Source of the DNA: Ruminococcus sp.
GTDB taxonomy: Bacteria > Bacillota > Clostridia > Oscillospirales > Acutalibacteraceae
Reading direction: 5' to 3'
Length of the DNA: 55,027 nucleotides
Assembly: GCA_017457955.1 (NCBI GenBank)
Contig: JAFTGL010000003.1
Span: 1-55,027 of the forward strand
Part shown: piece by piece, positions 42,688 to 50,139 of the stretch
Numbering within the stretch: the first letter of the stretch is position 1
Layout: each line of letters begins with the position of its first letter
Notes under the pieces: model-generated
Databases searched by the model: none
What the model was told of the DNA's origin: nothing
Seen by the model: only the letters and a program-made list of their open reading frames with translations
Program-made: the position numbers and the translations under genes

Positions 42688-42723
42688 CAGAACAGGGAGT
42701 ACCATTCGGTACTCCCTGTTCTG
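42688..42723 (+). terminator. Hairpin terminator after tRNA-Val
   Basis: CAGAACAGGGAGTACC and GGTACTCCCTGTTCTG form a perfect 16 bp stem around ATTC. No long T run follows, so it may be leaky. Confidence 0.8.
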
Positions 42724-42802
42724 CACATATGATAATGGGTAACAGAGTATATAACTTTGAAAAAGTTTATACTATCTATGAAGTCAAATAAGGAAGATGT
42801 AT

Positions 42803-43780
42803 ATGGAAATGGTGTTGCAGATCGTGCTGCTGATCGCGGGCTTTGTCGCGCTGATCAAAGGCGCGGATATTTTTGTGGACGGCAGCTCGTCGCTTGCGGC
42901 GATCTTCAAGGTGCCGACGGTCATCATCGGGCTGACCATCGTAGCGCTCGGGACAAGCGCTCCGGAGCTTGCGGTCAGTACTTCTGCGGCGCTGAAAGGA
43001 TCCAACGAGATCGCGCTGAGCAACGTTGTAGGTTCGAACCTGTTTAATCTTTTGATGGTACTCGGCGTGTGCGCCGTGATCAAGCCTGTTCCCATCGAGC
43101 CTGTGATCAAAAAGAGAGATTTCCCATTCTCGATCATCACGACCTTACTGCTGTTCATCGCTTTGGGTATCACAGTAGTCTCCACAGTGGATTTCTCCGC
43201 GGTGCAGATGAGCGATAATGTCTCTGAGGTGAGCCGCATCATCGGGATCATCCTGCTGGTCGTATTCATCGCTTATATCGCTGTTCTGATTATCTCGGCA
43301 AAGAAAAACCCGTCCGAGGAAGAGCCTGTTAAGGTGATGTCGCCGCTGAAAAGCGTTCTTTTCATTATATTGGGCGTTGCGCTGATCATCGCGGGCGGTC
43401 AGTTTGTCGTTAATTCCGCGAAGTATATCGCCGCGGCATTTGGCATGAGCGAAACGCTGATCGGTCTGACGGTCGTCGCTTTCGGTACGTCGCTTCCCGA
43501 GCTGGTGACCTCGATTGTCGCTTCCCGCAAAGGGGAGAACGGTCTGGCTGTCGGCAACGTTGTCGGCTCCAATATCTTCAACCTGCTGTTCATCCTCGGC
43601 GTATCTGCGGCGCTCCATCCGATCCCCGTCAATTTTGCGTCAATGATCGACTTCGCCATCCTGATCGTGACGTCCGCTATCGTATATGTTTTCTCACTGA
43701 CAAAGAAGATCAACCGCTTGGAAGGCATCGCGATGATCCTGATGTACGCCGCGACGGTTGTTTTCGCCGCTCTGAGATAA
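42803..43780 (+). CDS. Calcium/sodium antiporter (CaCA family)
   Basis: A 325-residue protein with about ten spans and the two alpha repeats of the CaCA family: GTSAPELAVS...SNVVGSNLFNLL and GTSLPELVTS...GNVVGSNIFNLL, each holding the ion-binding Glu. It resembles YrbG-type exchangers that export Ca2+ in exchange for Na+ or H+. ATG 42803 is preferred, six bases after AGGAAG; ATG 42797 touches the SD and ATG 42809 is further. The next gene begins 66 bp on, with a terminator hairpin between. Confidence 0.9.
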   Translation: MEMVLQIVLLIAGFVALIKGADIFVDGSSSLAAIFKVPTVIIGLTIVALGTSAPELAVSTSAALKGSNEIALSNVVGSNLFNLLMVLGVCAVIKPVPIEPVIKKRDFPFSIITTLLLFIALGITVVSTVDFSAVQMSDNVSEVSRIIGIILLVVFIAYIAVLIISAKKNPSEEEPVKVMSPLKSVLFIILGVALIIAGGQFVVNSAKYIAAAFGMSETLIGLTVVAFGTSLPELVTSIVASRKGENGLAVGNVVGSNIFNLLFILGVSAALHPIPVNFASMIDFAILIVTSAIVYVFSLTKKINRLEGIAMILMYAATVVFAALR

Positions 43781-43798
43781 ATAATTCTGCCGCAAATT

Positions 43799-43828
43799 GA
43801 ATAACAAATCACGCCTCTGTTCATAATA
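43799..43828 (+). promoter_or_regulatory. Candidate sigma-G/sigma-F promoter of the spoIIQ-like gene
   Basis: GAATA (43799-43803) and CATAATA (43822-43828) with an 18 bp spacer match the sigma-G consensus GMATR-N18-CATWMTA fully; sigma-F recognises similar sites. spoIIQ is a sigma-F gene in Bacillus. The -10 forms the loop of the terminator hairpin at 43811-43841. Confidence 0.7.
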
Positions 43829-43846
43829 GGAACGGAGGCGTTTTTT
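43811..43846 (+). terminator. Terminator of the antiporter gene overlapping the spoIIQ-like SD
   Basis: ACGCCTCTGTTC (43811-43822) pairs with GAACGGAGGCGT (43830-43841) over 12 bp with one U-G, 7 nt loop, then T6 (43841-43846) directly before the ATG. The 3' arm contains the SD GGAGG (43834-43838). A transcript started from the sporulation promoter near 43835 would lack the 5' arm. Confidence 0.88.
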
Positions 43847-44635
43847 ATGAAGAATTATAAGCACGCAAAAGAGAAAAGACCGACAGAGCGCGTGAGCTTT
43901 TACATCGCTCTGTCTATCTGCATGATGGCAGTAGGCTTCGCCGTATGGTCGGCGTACTCTACCCTGAACGGCACGACAGAGCCGGAGAGCAATACCTATT
44001 TTTCCTCGCTGTCTACCGAGAACGCGGCGGTAGCGCAGGAGATGACCGGCATCACCGAGCCCCAGCCGCAGACGCAAGCTCCCACGTCCGCGCCGACAGA
44101 ACCCCCGACGCAGGCTCAGACGGAGGCGGAAAGCAGATTGTTCATCAGTGAGACAAAGCCCGCGGATACAGAGGACGTTGACCGTGAAGCGGAGCCGGAC
44201 GCGCTGCAGGCAGTGCTGAAGATCAACGACAGTCTGGTCTATCCCGTCAAAAGCCATCACGTGACTAAGCCCTACAGCGAGAACGGTGTATACAGCAGTA
44301 CCCTTCACGATTACCGTGCCCATACGGGCTGTGACTTTGCCGCCGAAGAGGGCGAAAATGTCTATGCGATGTGCAAAGGAACGGTCAAGGATATTTCTGT
44401 ATCAGAATTATACGGAGTGATCATCGAGGTTGACTGCGGTGATTTTTCGGTATATTACTGCGGACTGGACACAGACTTTCTGGTAGAAAAAGAGGATGAG
44501 ATCAACACCGGCGATACGATCGGAACAGTGGGGCAGATCCCCTGTGAAAGCGGAGACGATACGCATATCCACATCGAGATCCGCGTCGGCAGCCGATTGA
44601 TCGATCCCCTGAGCGTTATTGAAAACAACGGTTGA
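43847..44635 (+). CDS. spoIIQ: LytM/M23 peptidase-domain protein, SpoIIQ-like
   Basis: A 262-residue bitopic protein: short basic cytoplasmic tail, one span (~17-38), a Pro/Thr/Gln-rich linker (~65-100) and a C-terminal LytM (M23) domain from ~125. The zinc ligands look complete: HTGCDF (His/Asp ~160) and HIHIEI (~241), as in clostridial SpoIIQ and unlike the decayed Bacillus protein. SpoIIQ in the forespore membrane binds SpoIIIAH across the septum during engulfment. The SpoIIQ call rests on size, topology and the forespore-type promoter; an ordinary M23 endopeptidase remains possible. No spoIIIAH is in the window. Confidence 0.72.
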   Translation: MKNYKHAKEKRPTERVSFYIALSICMMAVGFAVWSAYSTLNGTTEPESNTYFSSLSTENAAVAQEMTGITEPQPQTQAPTSAPTEPPTQAQTEAESRLFISETKPADTEDVDREAEPDALQAVLKINDSLVYPVKSHHVTKPYSENGVYSSTLHDYRAHTGCDFAAEEGENVYAMCKGTVKDISVSELYGVIIEVDCGDFSVYYCGLDTDFLVEKEDEINTGDTIGTVGQIPCESGDDTHIHIEIRVGSRLIDPLSVIENNG

Positions 44636-44696
44636 GAATAAACGAACCCGCAAAAGCATATGATAGTAGCGAACTGCCCTCGACCCGTTCAGGGGC

Positions 44697-44734
44697 AAAA
44701 GAACGGATGCGTCAGTGAACGTATCTGTTCTTTT
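44697..44734 (+). terminator. Terminator after the spoIIQ-like gene
   Basis: AAAAGAACGGATGCGT (44697-44712) and ACGTATCTGTTCTTTT (44719-44734) form a 16 bp stem with two G-U pairs; the T run is part of the 3' arm. Confidence 0.85.
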
Positions 44735-44791
44735 ATGCCTGTGAAAAAACAGGGAGAGAATGACGGCTGAAAATTTCTTCCGCATGAAGTA

Positions 44792-44820
44792 TTGACAATC
44801 GCCGCGGCATTTGTTATAAT
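44792..44820 (+). promoter_or_regulatory. Strong sigma-A promoter of tRNA-Leu
   Basis: TTGACA (44792-44797) and TATAAT (44815-44820) at 17 bp, full consensus. A ~65 nt leader precedes the mature tRNA. Confidence 0.92.
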
Positions 44821-44892
44821 AACGCTTGTGGATTAAGCGATACGCTCCGCCTCGGCTACTCTCGCCGTGTAAAATATAGAGAGAACAGAATT

Positions 44893-44980
44893 GCAGGTAT
44901 GGCGGAATAGGCAGACGCGCATGGTTCAGGTCCATGTGAGCATTACGCTCATGCAGGTTCAACTCCTGTTACCTGCACCA
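44893..44980 (+). tRNA. tRNA-Leu(CAG)
   Basis: Class II tRNA of 88 nt with acceptor GCAGGTA (44893-44899)/TACCTGC (44970-44976), anticodon stem CATGG/CCATG, loop TTCAGGT, anticodon CAG at 44927-44929, a long variable arm (GAGCATTACGCTC) and T-loop GGTTCAACTCC; CCA encoded. It decodes CTG. Confidence 0.96.
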
Positions 44981-44981
44981 C

Positions 44982-45018
44982 AAAAAGGTATATCCGAATC
45001 TCGGATATACCTTTTTGT
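44982..45018 (+). terminator. Terminator after tRNA-Leu
   Basis: AAAAAGGTATATCCGA (44982-44997) and TCGGATATACCTTTTT (45001-45016) form a perfect 16 bp stem ending in T5. Confidence 0.93.
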
Positions 45019-45083
45019 TATTCTGTAATAAGCAGCAGAAATTGGAAGGCTGAAAAAAACACCCCGTTGCTTCGATTCCTTTG

Positions 45084-45112
45084 TTGACAGATTTTCTCTC
45101 AGATCATATAAT
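45084..45112 (+). promoter_or_regulatory. Sigma-A promoter of the flavoprotein gene
   Basis: TTGACA (45084-45089) and TATAAT (45107-45112) at 17 bp, full consensus, 35 bp before the start. Confidence 0.92.
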
Positions 45113-45147
45113 AATAACAGATGATTTTTGGAAAAGAAGGGTGAATC

Positions 45148-45765
45148 ATGAAAGTATTAATGATCAACGGCTCGCCTCGGATCGGCGGCAATACCTCTGT
45201 CGCGCTTGCCGAGATGGAAAAGACCTTTGCAAAGAATGGGATCGAAACCGAGATCATGCAGATCGGCAACAAAGCGATCCGCGGTTGTATCGCCTGCGGT
45301 ACATGCATGAAGAAGGGACAGTGCGTTTTTGATGACGCGGTGAATGAAGCCGCGCCGAAGTTTGAAGCGGCTGACGGCTTGGTGATCGCTTCTCCCGTCT
45401 ATTATGCTTCCGCGAACGCGACGCTGATCGCGTTTTTAGACAGACTGTTTTACTCGACCGGCTTTGACAAGCGCATGAAGGTCGGCGCGTCTGTCGTTGT
45501 TGCGCGCAGGGGAGGACTCTCCGCGACCTTTGACGAGCTGAACAAGTATTTTACCATCAGCTCCATGCCGATCGCGTCCAGTCAGTATTGGAACAGCGTA
45601 CACGGTCGTGAAAAGGGCGAAGCAGAGCAGGACCTTGAAGGCTTGCAGACGATGCGCGCCCTTGCGGACAACATGAGCTTTTTGATGAAGAGCATCGCGC
45701 TGGGCAAGGAGCAGTTCGGTCTGCCTGAGCAGGAACCGCATGTATTTACCCATTTTATCCGTTAA
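45148..45765 (+). CDS. NADPH-dependent FMN reductase/iron-sulfur flavoprotein
   Basis: A 205-residue flavodoxin-fold protein: FMN phosphate loop NGSPRIGGNTSVAL at the N-terminus, the cysteine cluster GCIACGTCMKKGQC near residues 47-60, and SPVYYASANATLIAFLDR. It fits the iron-sulfur flavoprotein/NADPH-dependent FMN reductase group, used by anaerobes for electron transfer or peroxide and O2 defence. The cysteines could hold a 4Fe-4S cluster. GAAGGG-type SD before ATG 45148. Probably co-transcribed with the small membrane protein 10 bp downstream. Confidence 0.88.
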   Translation: MKVLMINGSPRIGGNTSVALAEMEKTFAKNGIETEIMQIGNKAIRGCIACGTCMKKGQCVFDDAVNEAAPKFEAADGLVIASPVYYASANATLIAFLDRLFYSTGFDKRMKVGASVVVARRGGLSATFDELNKYFTISSMPIASSQYWNSVHGREKGEAEQDLEGLQTMRALADNMSFLMKSIALGKEQFGLPEQEPHVFTHFIR

Positions 45766-45775
45766 GGGGATCGGT

Positions 45776-46216
45776 ATGTACGAAAGCAAGATAAGCGATA
45801 AAAGGTGGCTGATATTGGGATTGCTGTCGGATATCGGATGGATCATGCTGTTTGCGGGGATTGTGATATACATGGTGAACGGCGCCGACGGTCTCGGTAC
45901 CGTGGCGATATCTGCGTTATTCCTTGTTACACTCCTGTCAGCAGTATTTGTGCTGTTCGGCGTGATCGCTCTGATAACGCAGAGGATACGGAAGATCGAC
46001 CGAGTGCTCACAAAGCGTCAGTTGGTTATCAGCTTCGGCTTTGTTGTATTCGGCGCGCTCACAGCGGCTGCGGCGTCAATGGGTTCGGTATTTGTCGATG
46101 CCCTTTGGCATTATGAGACGGGTGTATGTTTCATCGCCCAGTGTCTGATGTATGCGGGCGGGCTGATATGCTTTGCCTTTGGCTATCCCATTTTCAAATC
46201 CTTTAAAAGACAATAA
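45776..46216 (+). CDS. Four-span membrane protein of unknown function
   Basis: A 146-residue hydrophobic protein with four predicted spans (about 10-32, 42-66, 82-104, 116-138) and no motif I recognise. AAGGGG lies 8 bases before ATG 45776, only 10 bp after the flavoprotein gene, so the two likely form an operon. The function may relate to the flavoprotein (membrane partner), but this is only context. Confidence 0.6.
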   Translation: MYESKISDKRWLILGLLSDIGWIMLFAGIVIYMVNGADGLGTVAISALFLVTLLSAVFVLFGVIALITQRIRKIDRVLTKRQLVISFGFVVFGALTAAAASMGSVFVDALWHYETGVCFIAQCLMYAGGLICFAFGYPIFKSFKRQ

Positions 46217-46217
46217 T

Positions 46218-46260
46218 AAACTCCTCAAGCAGTGCGCAAACTGCCTGAGGAGTTGTTTTT
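46218..46260. terminator. Bidirectional terminator between the membrane protein and sufB/D
   Basis: AACTCCTCAAGCAGT (46219-46233) and ACTGCCTGAGGAGTT (46240-46254) form a 15 bp stem with one A-C mismatch, followed by GTTTTT. It slightly overlaps the 3' end of the sufB/D gene. Confidence 0.88.
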
Positions 46261-47182
46261 ATCTCAAAAATCCGTTGATGATCTGTTCTTCCGCTTCGGA
46301 TTCTGTCAGACCGAGGGTCATCAGCTTGACGATCTGGTCGCCCGCGATCTTGCCGATCGCCGCTTCATGCACCAGCGACGCGTCGACGTCGTTCGCCTCC
46401 AGCGCGGGCACAGCCAAAATCTTGCCGTTGTCCATGATGATGGAGTCACATTCCGTGTGACCCTTACAGGCGGCGTTGCCGACGATCTTTAAGTCGAGCT
46501 TTTGGTAGGAATCGTCGCGCGCGACGCCGCGGGAGACGACGTCAGCGTTCGCGCCCTCGCCGTTAAGGCTGACCGCGTAATCGCTCAGCGCCTGCTGTAA
46601 GCCGTGGGTCATCAGACGTTCTCTGACGATCAGCTTCGCGCCCGCTTTCAGCTCTGCGACGGTCTTGCGGGAGGTGTCGTCGACGCCCTTGATCTGCACC
46701 ATTTCCATCTCGCAGGTGCTGCCTTCTTCCATATAGACCTCGGTGACAGGGTTAAGGATGCGTTTGCCTGTTCCTTCGCCTGAGCCGAAGTGTTTTTCAA
46801 CATATTTGACCTTAGCGTTTTTGCCGACGTAAAAGCGATGGATACCGTCGTGCTCGGAGTCATGGTTGCCGCAGTTGTCGATACCGCAGCCCGCGACGAT
46901 CTCGATGTCGGCGTTGTCGCCGATGAAAAAGTCGTTGTAGACGGTCTCTTTCAAGCCGCTCTGCGTCATCACGACAGGAATGTGAACGCTTTCGCCTTTG
47001 GTGTCGGGTTTGATGAAGATGTCCATGCCGCTGACCCCTGTCTTAGAAACGATCTCCACATTCTCGGTCGACTGTCTGCCGATGGACATGCTGTCGGAGC
47101 GGATATTGTAAGCGCCCTTGATCTCGCCGTCGATATCGGCGATCTCTCTGAGCAGGTATTGCTGTATGCTGTTCAGTTCCAT
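46259..47182 (-). CDS. sufB: SufB/SufD-like Fe-S cluster assembly protein
   Basis: A 307-residue beta-helix-type protein of the SufB/SufD family, with the late conserved stretch GHTECDSIIMDNG and the C-terminal VHEAAIGKI...QIVKLMTLGLTESEAEE. It is shorter than classic SufB (~470) and SufD (~400) and is paired only with sufC, resembling the minimal SufBC (SMS) systems of anaerobes and archaea. It builds Fe-S clusters with the SufC ATPase. ATG 47182 is preceded by AAGGAG that overlaps the ancestral sufC stop. No sufS or sufU nearby. Confidence 0.85.
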   Translation of the reverse strand: MELNSIQQYLLREIADIDGEIKGAYNIRSDSMSIGRQSTENVEIVSKTGVSGMDIFIKPDTKGESVHIPVVMTQSGLKETVYNDFFIGDNADIEIVAGCGIDNCGNHDSEHDGIHRFYVGKNAKVKYVEKHFGSGEGTGKRILNPVTEVYMEEGSTCEMEMVQIKGVDDTSRKTVAELKAGAKLIVRERLMTHGLQQALSDYAVSLNGEGANADVVSRGVARDDSYQKLDLKIVGNAACKGHTECDSIIMDNGKILAVPALEANDVDASLVHEAAIGKIAGDQIVKLMTLGLTESEAEEQIINGFLR

Positions 47183-47186
47183 ATTC

Positions 47187-47261
47187 TCACTCCTTTGCCG
47201 TAATACCCTGACAGTTTTTGACCGCCGCGGGTGTGCCGATCAGCTGGGGCAGGATCTCGTC
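47187..47261 (-). pseudogene. sufC: Cut-off 3' end of sufC (24 codons plus stop)
   Basis: In-frame continuation of sufC after the amber codon, ending in TGA that overlaps the sufB SD region. It still reads as a normal SufC C-terminus, so the stop is recent or is a sequencing error. Confidence 0.75.
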
Positions 47262-47924
47262 CTAGCCGCCCTGCTTTTCAATCACGCCGCTGTTCAGCAC
47301 GACGATCTCGTCGGCGATATTCAAAATACGTTCCTGGTGAGAGATGATGAGGATGGAACGGTCGGCGATCTCCTCGCGCTGTTTTTGGAATACGTCGATC
47401 AGGTTGCTGAAGCTCCACAGGTCGATCCCCGCCTCCGGCTCGTCAAAGAGGGTCAGCAGTGATTTTCTGGCGAGAACGGTAGCGATCTCGATGCGCTTCA
47501 GCTCGCCGCCCGAGAGGGAAGCGTTGACCTCGCGGCTGATGTATTCTCTCGCGCACAGTCCGACCATGCTCAGGTAGACGCACGCGTCAGCGATAGACAG
47601 CTCCCGTCCCGCCGCGAGACGGATCAGGTCGAGGACTTGGATGCCCTTGAACTTGACCGGCTGCTGGAACGCGAAAGCGATACCCTTCTTCGCTCTTTCG
47701 GTGATACTCAGCCCCGTGATGTCCTCGCCGTTGAAGATGATCTGACCCGAGGTGGGCTTTTCGATACCCGCGATGAGCTTCGCAAGCGTAGATTTACCGC
47801 CGCCGTTCGGGCCTGTAATGACGATCAGCTTGCCGTCGGGGATGCTGAGACTGATATCCTTGATGATCTCTTTGCCCGCGGATTCATCCTCTACCGCGAA
47901 GGAAAGATGCTTGATTTCTAACAT
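47262..47924 (-). CDS. sufC: SufC ATPase, ended early by an in-frame amber codon
   Basis: A 220-residue ABC ATPase with Walker A GPNGGGKST, signature LSGGELKR and Walker B LLTLFDEPEAGIDL plus ISHQE, as in SufC. The reading frame stops at TAG 47264-47262 after IEKQGG. Without that codon it would continue 24 more codons (DEILPQLIGTP...) to TGA 47189-47187, right at the sufB SD, giving the normal ~244 residues; DEILPQL matches the usual SufC C-terminus. All ATPase motifs are upstream of the stop, so a shortened protein may work. GGAGAA precedes the ATG. Confidence 0.88.
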   Translation of the reverse strand: MLEIKHLSFAVEDESAGKEIIKDISLSIPDGKLIVITGPNGGGKSTLAKLIAGIEKPTSGQIIFNGEDITGLSITERAKKGIAFAFQQPVKFKGIQVLDLIRLAAGRELSIADACVYLSMVGLCAREYISREVNASLSGGELKRIEIATVLARKSLLTLFDEPEAGIDLWSFSNLIDVFQKQREEIADRSILIISHQERILNIADEIVVLNSGVIEKQGG

Positions 47925-48015
47925 AGGAATTCTCCTTTATCTGCACATTACCCAATATTATACCGCATTTTATCCTCGATAGCAACCGATAGTTGTAAAT
48001 TTTATGTGATGAATA

Positions 48016-48045
48016 TTGCAAATGGTTTTTATTATATGTTATACT
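48016..48045 (+). promoter_or_regulatory. Sigma-A promoter of the TMEM175-like gene
   Basis: TTGCAA (48016-48021) and TATACT (48040-48045) with an 18 bp spacer. Confidence 0.55.
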
Positions 48046-48064
48046 CGTCAAAGAGGTGATAGAT

Positions 48065-48649
48065 ATGAGTAAAGACAGACTTGCCGCGTTCATGGATGCG
48101 GTGTTAGCCATCATCATGACGATTCTGGTATTGGAGCTGCCGAAGCCCGATCCGCTGAGCCTGCAGGGCGTTTTGGCTTTGGGCAATACCTACGTGACCT
48201 ATATCCTGTCGTTCTTCTGGCTGGGAACGATGTGGGTGAACCTGCACAACGAGTGGCACCATATCAAGGTCATCAACAAAAAGATCGTCTGGCTGGGGAT
48301 CGTCCACCTGTTTGTGACCTCGTGGATCCCCTACAGCATGAGCGTCGTCGCGACCAATCCAATGAGCCGTATCGGTCAGGTATTGTACGGCATGTCGGTA
48401 CTCTTGGTGACCTTTGCGAATCTTGCGCTGTCTGTGGCGCTGTACAAATGTCATTTTGATCTGGAAGAGTGTAATTCCCATCAGCACGCTTGGTTACTCA
48501 GAGTCAAGTACATCCCCGATATCATCATCAAGCTGATCGGCATGGCGCTGGCGGCGTTCGTCTACCCGCCCGCGATGGTGTATTCCGTCCTGCTCGCGAT
48601 GCTGTGGATGTTCGTACCGGTCGAAAAATTATATAAGCCCCACAATTAG
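48065..48649 (+). CDS. TMEM175-family (DUF1211) membrane protein, possible K+ channel
   Basis: A 194-residue protein with six spans. The first helix has DRLAAFMDAVLAIIMTILVLEL, a version of the TMEM175 signature (R/K-x3-F-S-D-x2-x-A-I-x2-T) in which the Ser is replaced by Met. Bacterial TMEM175 proteins are tetrameric leak K+ channels in which this helix lines the pore. ATG 48065 follows AGAGGTGA. Single gene. The ion selectivity of this variant is unknown. Confidence 0.82.
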   Translation: MSKDRLAAFMDAVLAIIMTILVLELPKPDPLSLQGVLALGNTYVTYILSFFWLGTMWVNLHNEWHHIKVINKKIVWLGIVHLFVTSWIPYSMSVVATNPMSRIGQVLYGMSVLLVTFANLALSVALYKCHFDLEECNSHQHAWLLRVKYIPDIIIKLIGMALAAFVYPPAMVYSVLLAMLWMFVPVEKLYKPHN

Positions 48650-48693
48650 TATTTGTCCCCGATCGCGGTATACTAATGAACAGAGGTGAAGAT

Positions 48694-49650
48694 ATGGAAA
48701 AACTGATTTGTATTCTGATGATTTGCACTTTGGCAGTTACGCTGTTCGCGTGCGGCGCAAAGGAAGAAGCTGTCCCCACCGAGAAAGAGATACCCCCGAC
48801 TGCGGCTGAGACAATACCTGCCGAAACGACCTTAGCGGCGTCTCAGTCAAGGGTCGCGCGCGACCATGATGTGACGTATGAGGTCGAAATGCGCGAGATA
48901 TGGTGCGAGAACAACGGCAATCGTATTTACGGGGAGGCGTATATCCCCGTCAGCGATACCGAAACACGCTTCCCGCTGATCATCCATGCCCACGGCATGG
49001 GCTCGAACCATGAAGCAGGCGCGGCATACCTGAAGCGGTACGCCGAAAAGGGCTATGCGGGTTATACCTTTGATTTCCCCGGCGGCAGCCGTCCGACGAC
49101 CGAGAACCTCAGCGACGGCGATCCTATGCAAAACTCCGCCGTCACCGAAGCGTCCGATCTGCAGACGATCCTTGACACCGCTCTGACATGGGACTTTGTC
49201 GATACCGATTATGTCTTTTTGGAAGGCGGCAGTATGGGCGGTCTGGTTGCAACGATGGTCGGGCTCGACAACGTCGATACCGTAGCGGGCATGATCCTGC
49301 ATTATCCCGCGCTGTATATGCCTCAGGCGATAATCTCTCGCTACAGTTCTCCCCACGATGTGCCCGATACCATGTCCTTTGGTGATGATTACGAGCTCGG
49401 CAGTAGGTTCGCGACCGATCTGTGGGATGTGGATGTGATCAGCTGGCTGCATACGTTCAACAAGCCTGTGACGATCATCCAGGGCTCCGACGATAACTTA
49501 GTCGCGGCTTCTTCAATCGAGGAAGCGTCACACCTGTTCCCGAACGCCGAGTTCCATTTGATCGACGGCGCTGGTCACGGCTTTTCCGGCGACGACTTCG
49601 ATACCGCCGTACAGTACGGACTCGATTATCTTTTTACAAACGCATATTGA
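48694..49650 (+). CDS. Exported alpha/beta-hydrolase lipoprotein
   Basis: A 318-residue lipoprotein (lipobox LFAC, Cys ~20) with a Thr/Glu spacer and an alpha/beta-hydrolase domain. PLIIHAHGMGSNHE is the oxyanion-hole region, EGGSMGG the nucleophile elbow (Ser ~181), QGSDDNLV the acid and GAGHGF the catalytic His. It resembles surface esterases or dipeptidyl-peptidase-like hydrolases; substrate unknown, perhaps acyl groups on polysaccharides. The start at 48694 follows AGAGGTGAA. Own terminator downstream. Confidence 0.85.
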   Translation: MEKLICILMICTLAVTLFACGAKEEAVPTEKEIPPTAAETIPAETTLAASQSRVARDHDVTYEVEMREIWCENNGNRIYGEAYIPVSDTETRFPLIIHAHGMGSNHEAGAAYLKRYAEKGYAGYTFDFPGGSRPTTENLSDGDPMQNSAVTEASDLQTILDTALTWDFVDTDYVFLEGGSMGGLVATMVGLDNVDTVAGMILHYPALYMPQAIISRYSSPHDVPDTMSFGDDYELGSRFATDLWDVDVISWLHTFNKPVTIIQGSDDNLVAASSIEEASHLFPNAEFHLIDGAGHGFSGDDFDTAVQYGLDYLFTNAY

Positions 49651-49655
49651 TATCA

Positions 49656-49688
49656 GAAAGCCCTGCGGTTTTTGCCGCAGGGCTTTTG
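49656..49688. terminator. Bidirectional terminator between the hydrolase and veg
   Basis: AAAGCCCTGCGG (49657-49668) and CCGCAGGGCTTT (49675-49686) form a 12 bp stem with TTTT on both sides. Confidence 0.93.
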
Positions 49689-49709
49689 TCTGTGTATTCT
49701 GATGTTGGA

Positions 49710-49967
49710 TCACGGTAATCCGACTTCACTGATTTTGACCTTGTTGATCAGCAGATCGGTATATTGCAGAGTATGAAAATGTTTTGCGGTGCCGTCGTCT
49801 ACCTTGATGCGAAAGAGGTTCTTGTAGATGCCGACGATCTCTGCAGGCTGATTGTGAATGTCGATCCGCGGGTTCGTACTGCTGACCGAAACGTGGATGT
49901 TCGGGTCGGTCTGATACAGACGGTTGATTTTTGATTTGATGATATCCAAGCGGCTTTGACCCTGCAC
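49710..49967 (-). CDS. veg: Veg family protein
   Basis: An 85-residue protein matching the Veg family (DUF1021): N-terminal IIKSKINRL helix, then EIVGIYKNLFRIKV and LQYTDLLINKVKI in a small beta barrel. In Bacillus Veg stimulates biofilm matrix genes by acting against SinR; how it acts elsewhere is unknown. The start codon is GTG at 49967 with AGGAGG seven bases upstream. It is a single gene. Confidence 0.88.
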   Translation of the reverse strand: MQGQSRLDIIKSKINRLYQTDPNIHVSVSSTNPRIDIHNQPAEIVGIYKNLFRIKVDDGTAKHFHTLQYTDLLINKVKISEVGLP

Positions 49968-50139
49968 GGTAACACCTCCTTCTACGCAGGATGTAAGGGC
50001 ATCCGTGGCATTATTCCGCTTTTATTATATCACATCTTTCCGAAAATTTCATGCGAAAAATCAGAAAAAATCTGCGGGAATGTTGACTTGCTCCGTGCTT
50101 TGGAGTAATCTTATAATGACTAAATTCGGAGTATCGCTT

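Noticed and set aside
47262-47264. Programmed read-through (pyrrolysine or suppressor) of the sufC TAG
   Set aside because: No downstream insertion structure and no pylT in view; mutation or base error is simpler.
50083-50117. TTGACT...TATAAT as promoter of the rhodanese-TtcA gene
   Set aside because: Spacer is 23 bp, too long for sigma-A; the -10 may be used with a weaker -35 but I cannot support it.
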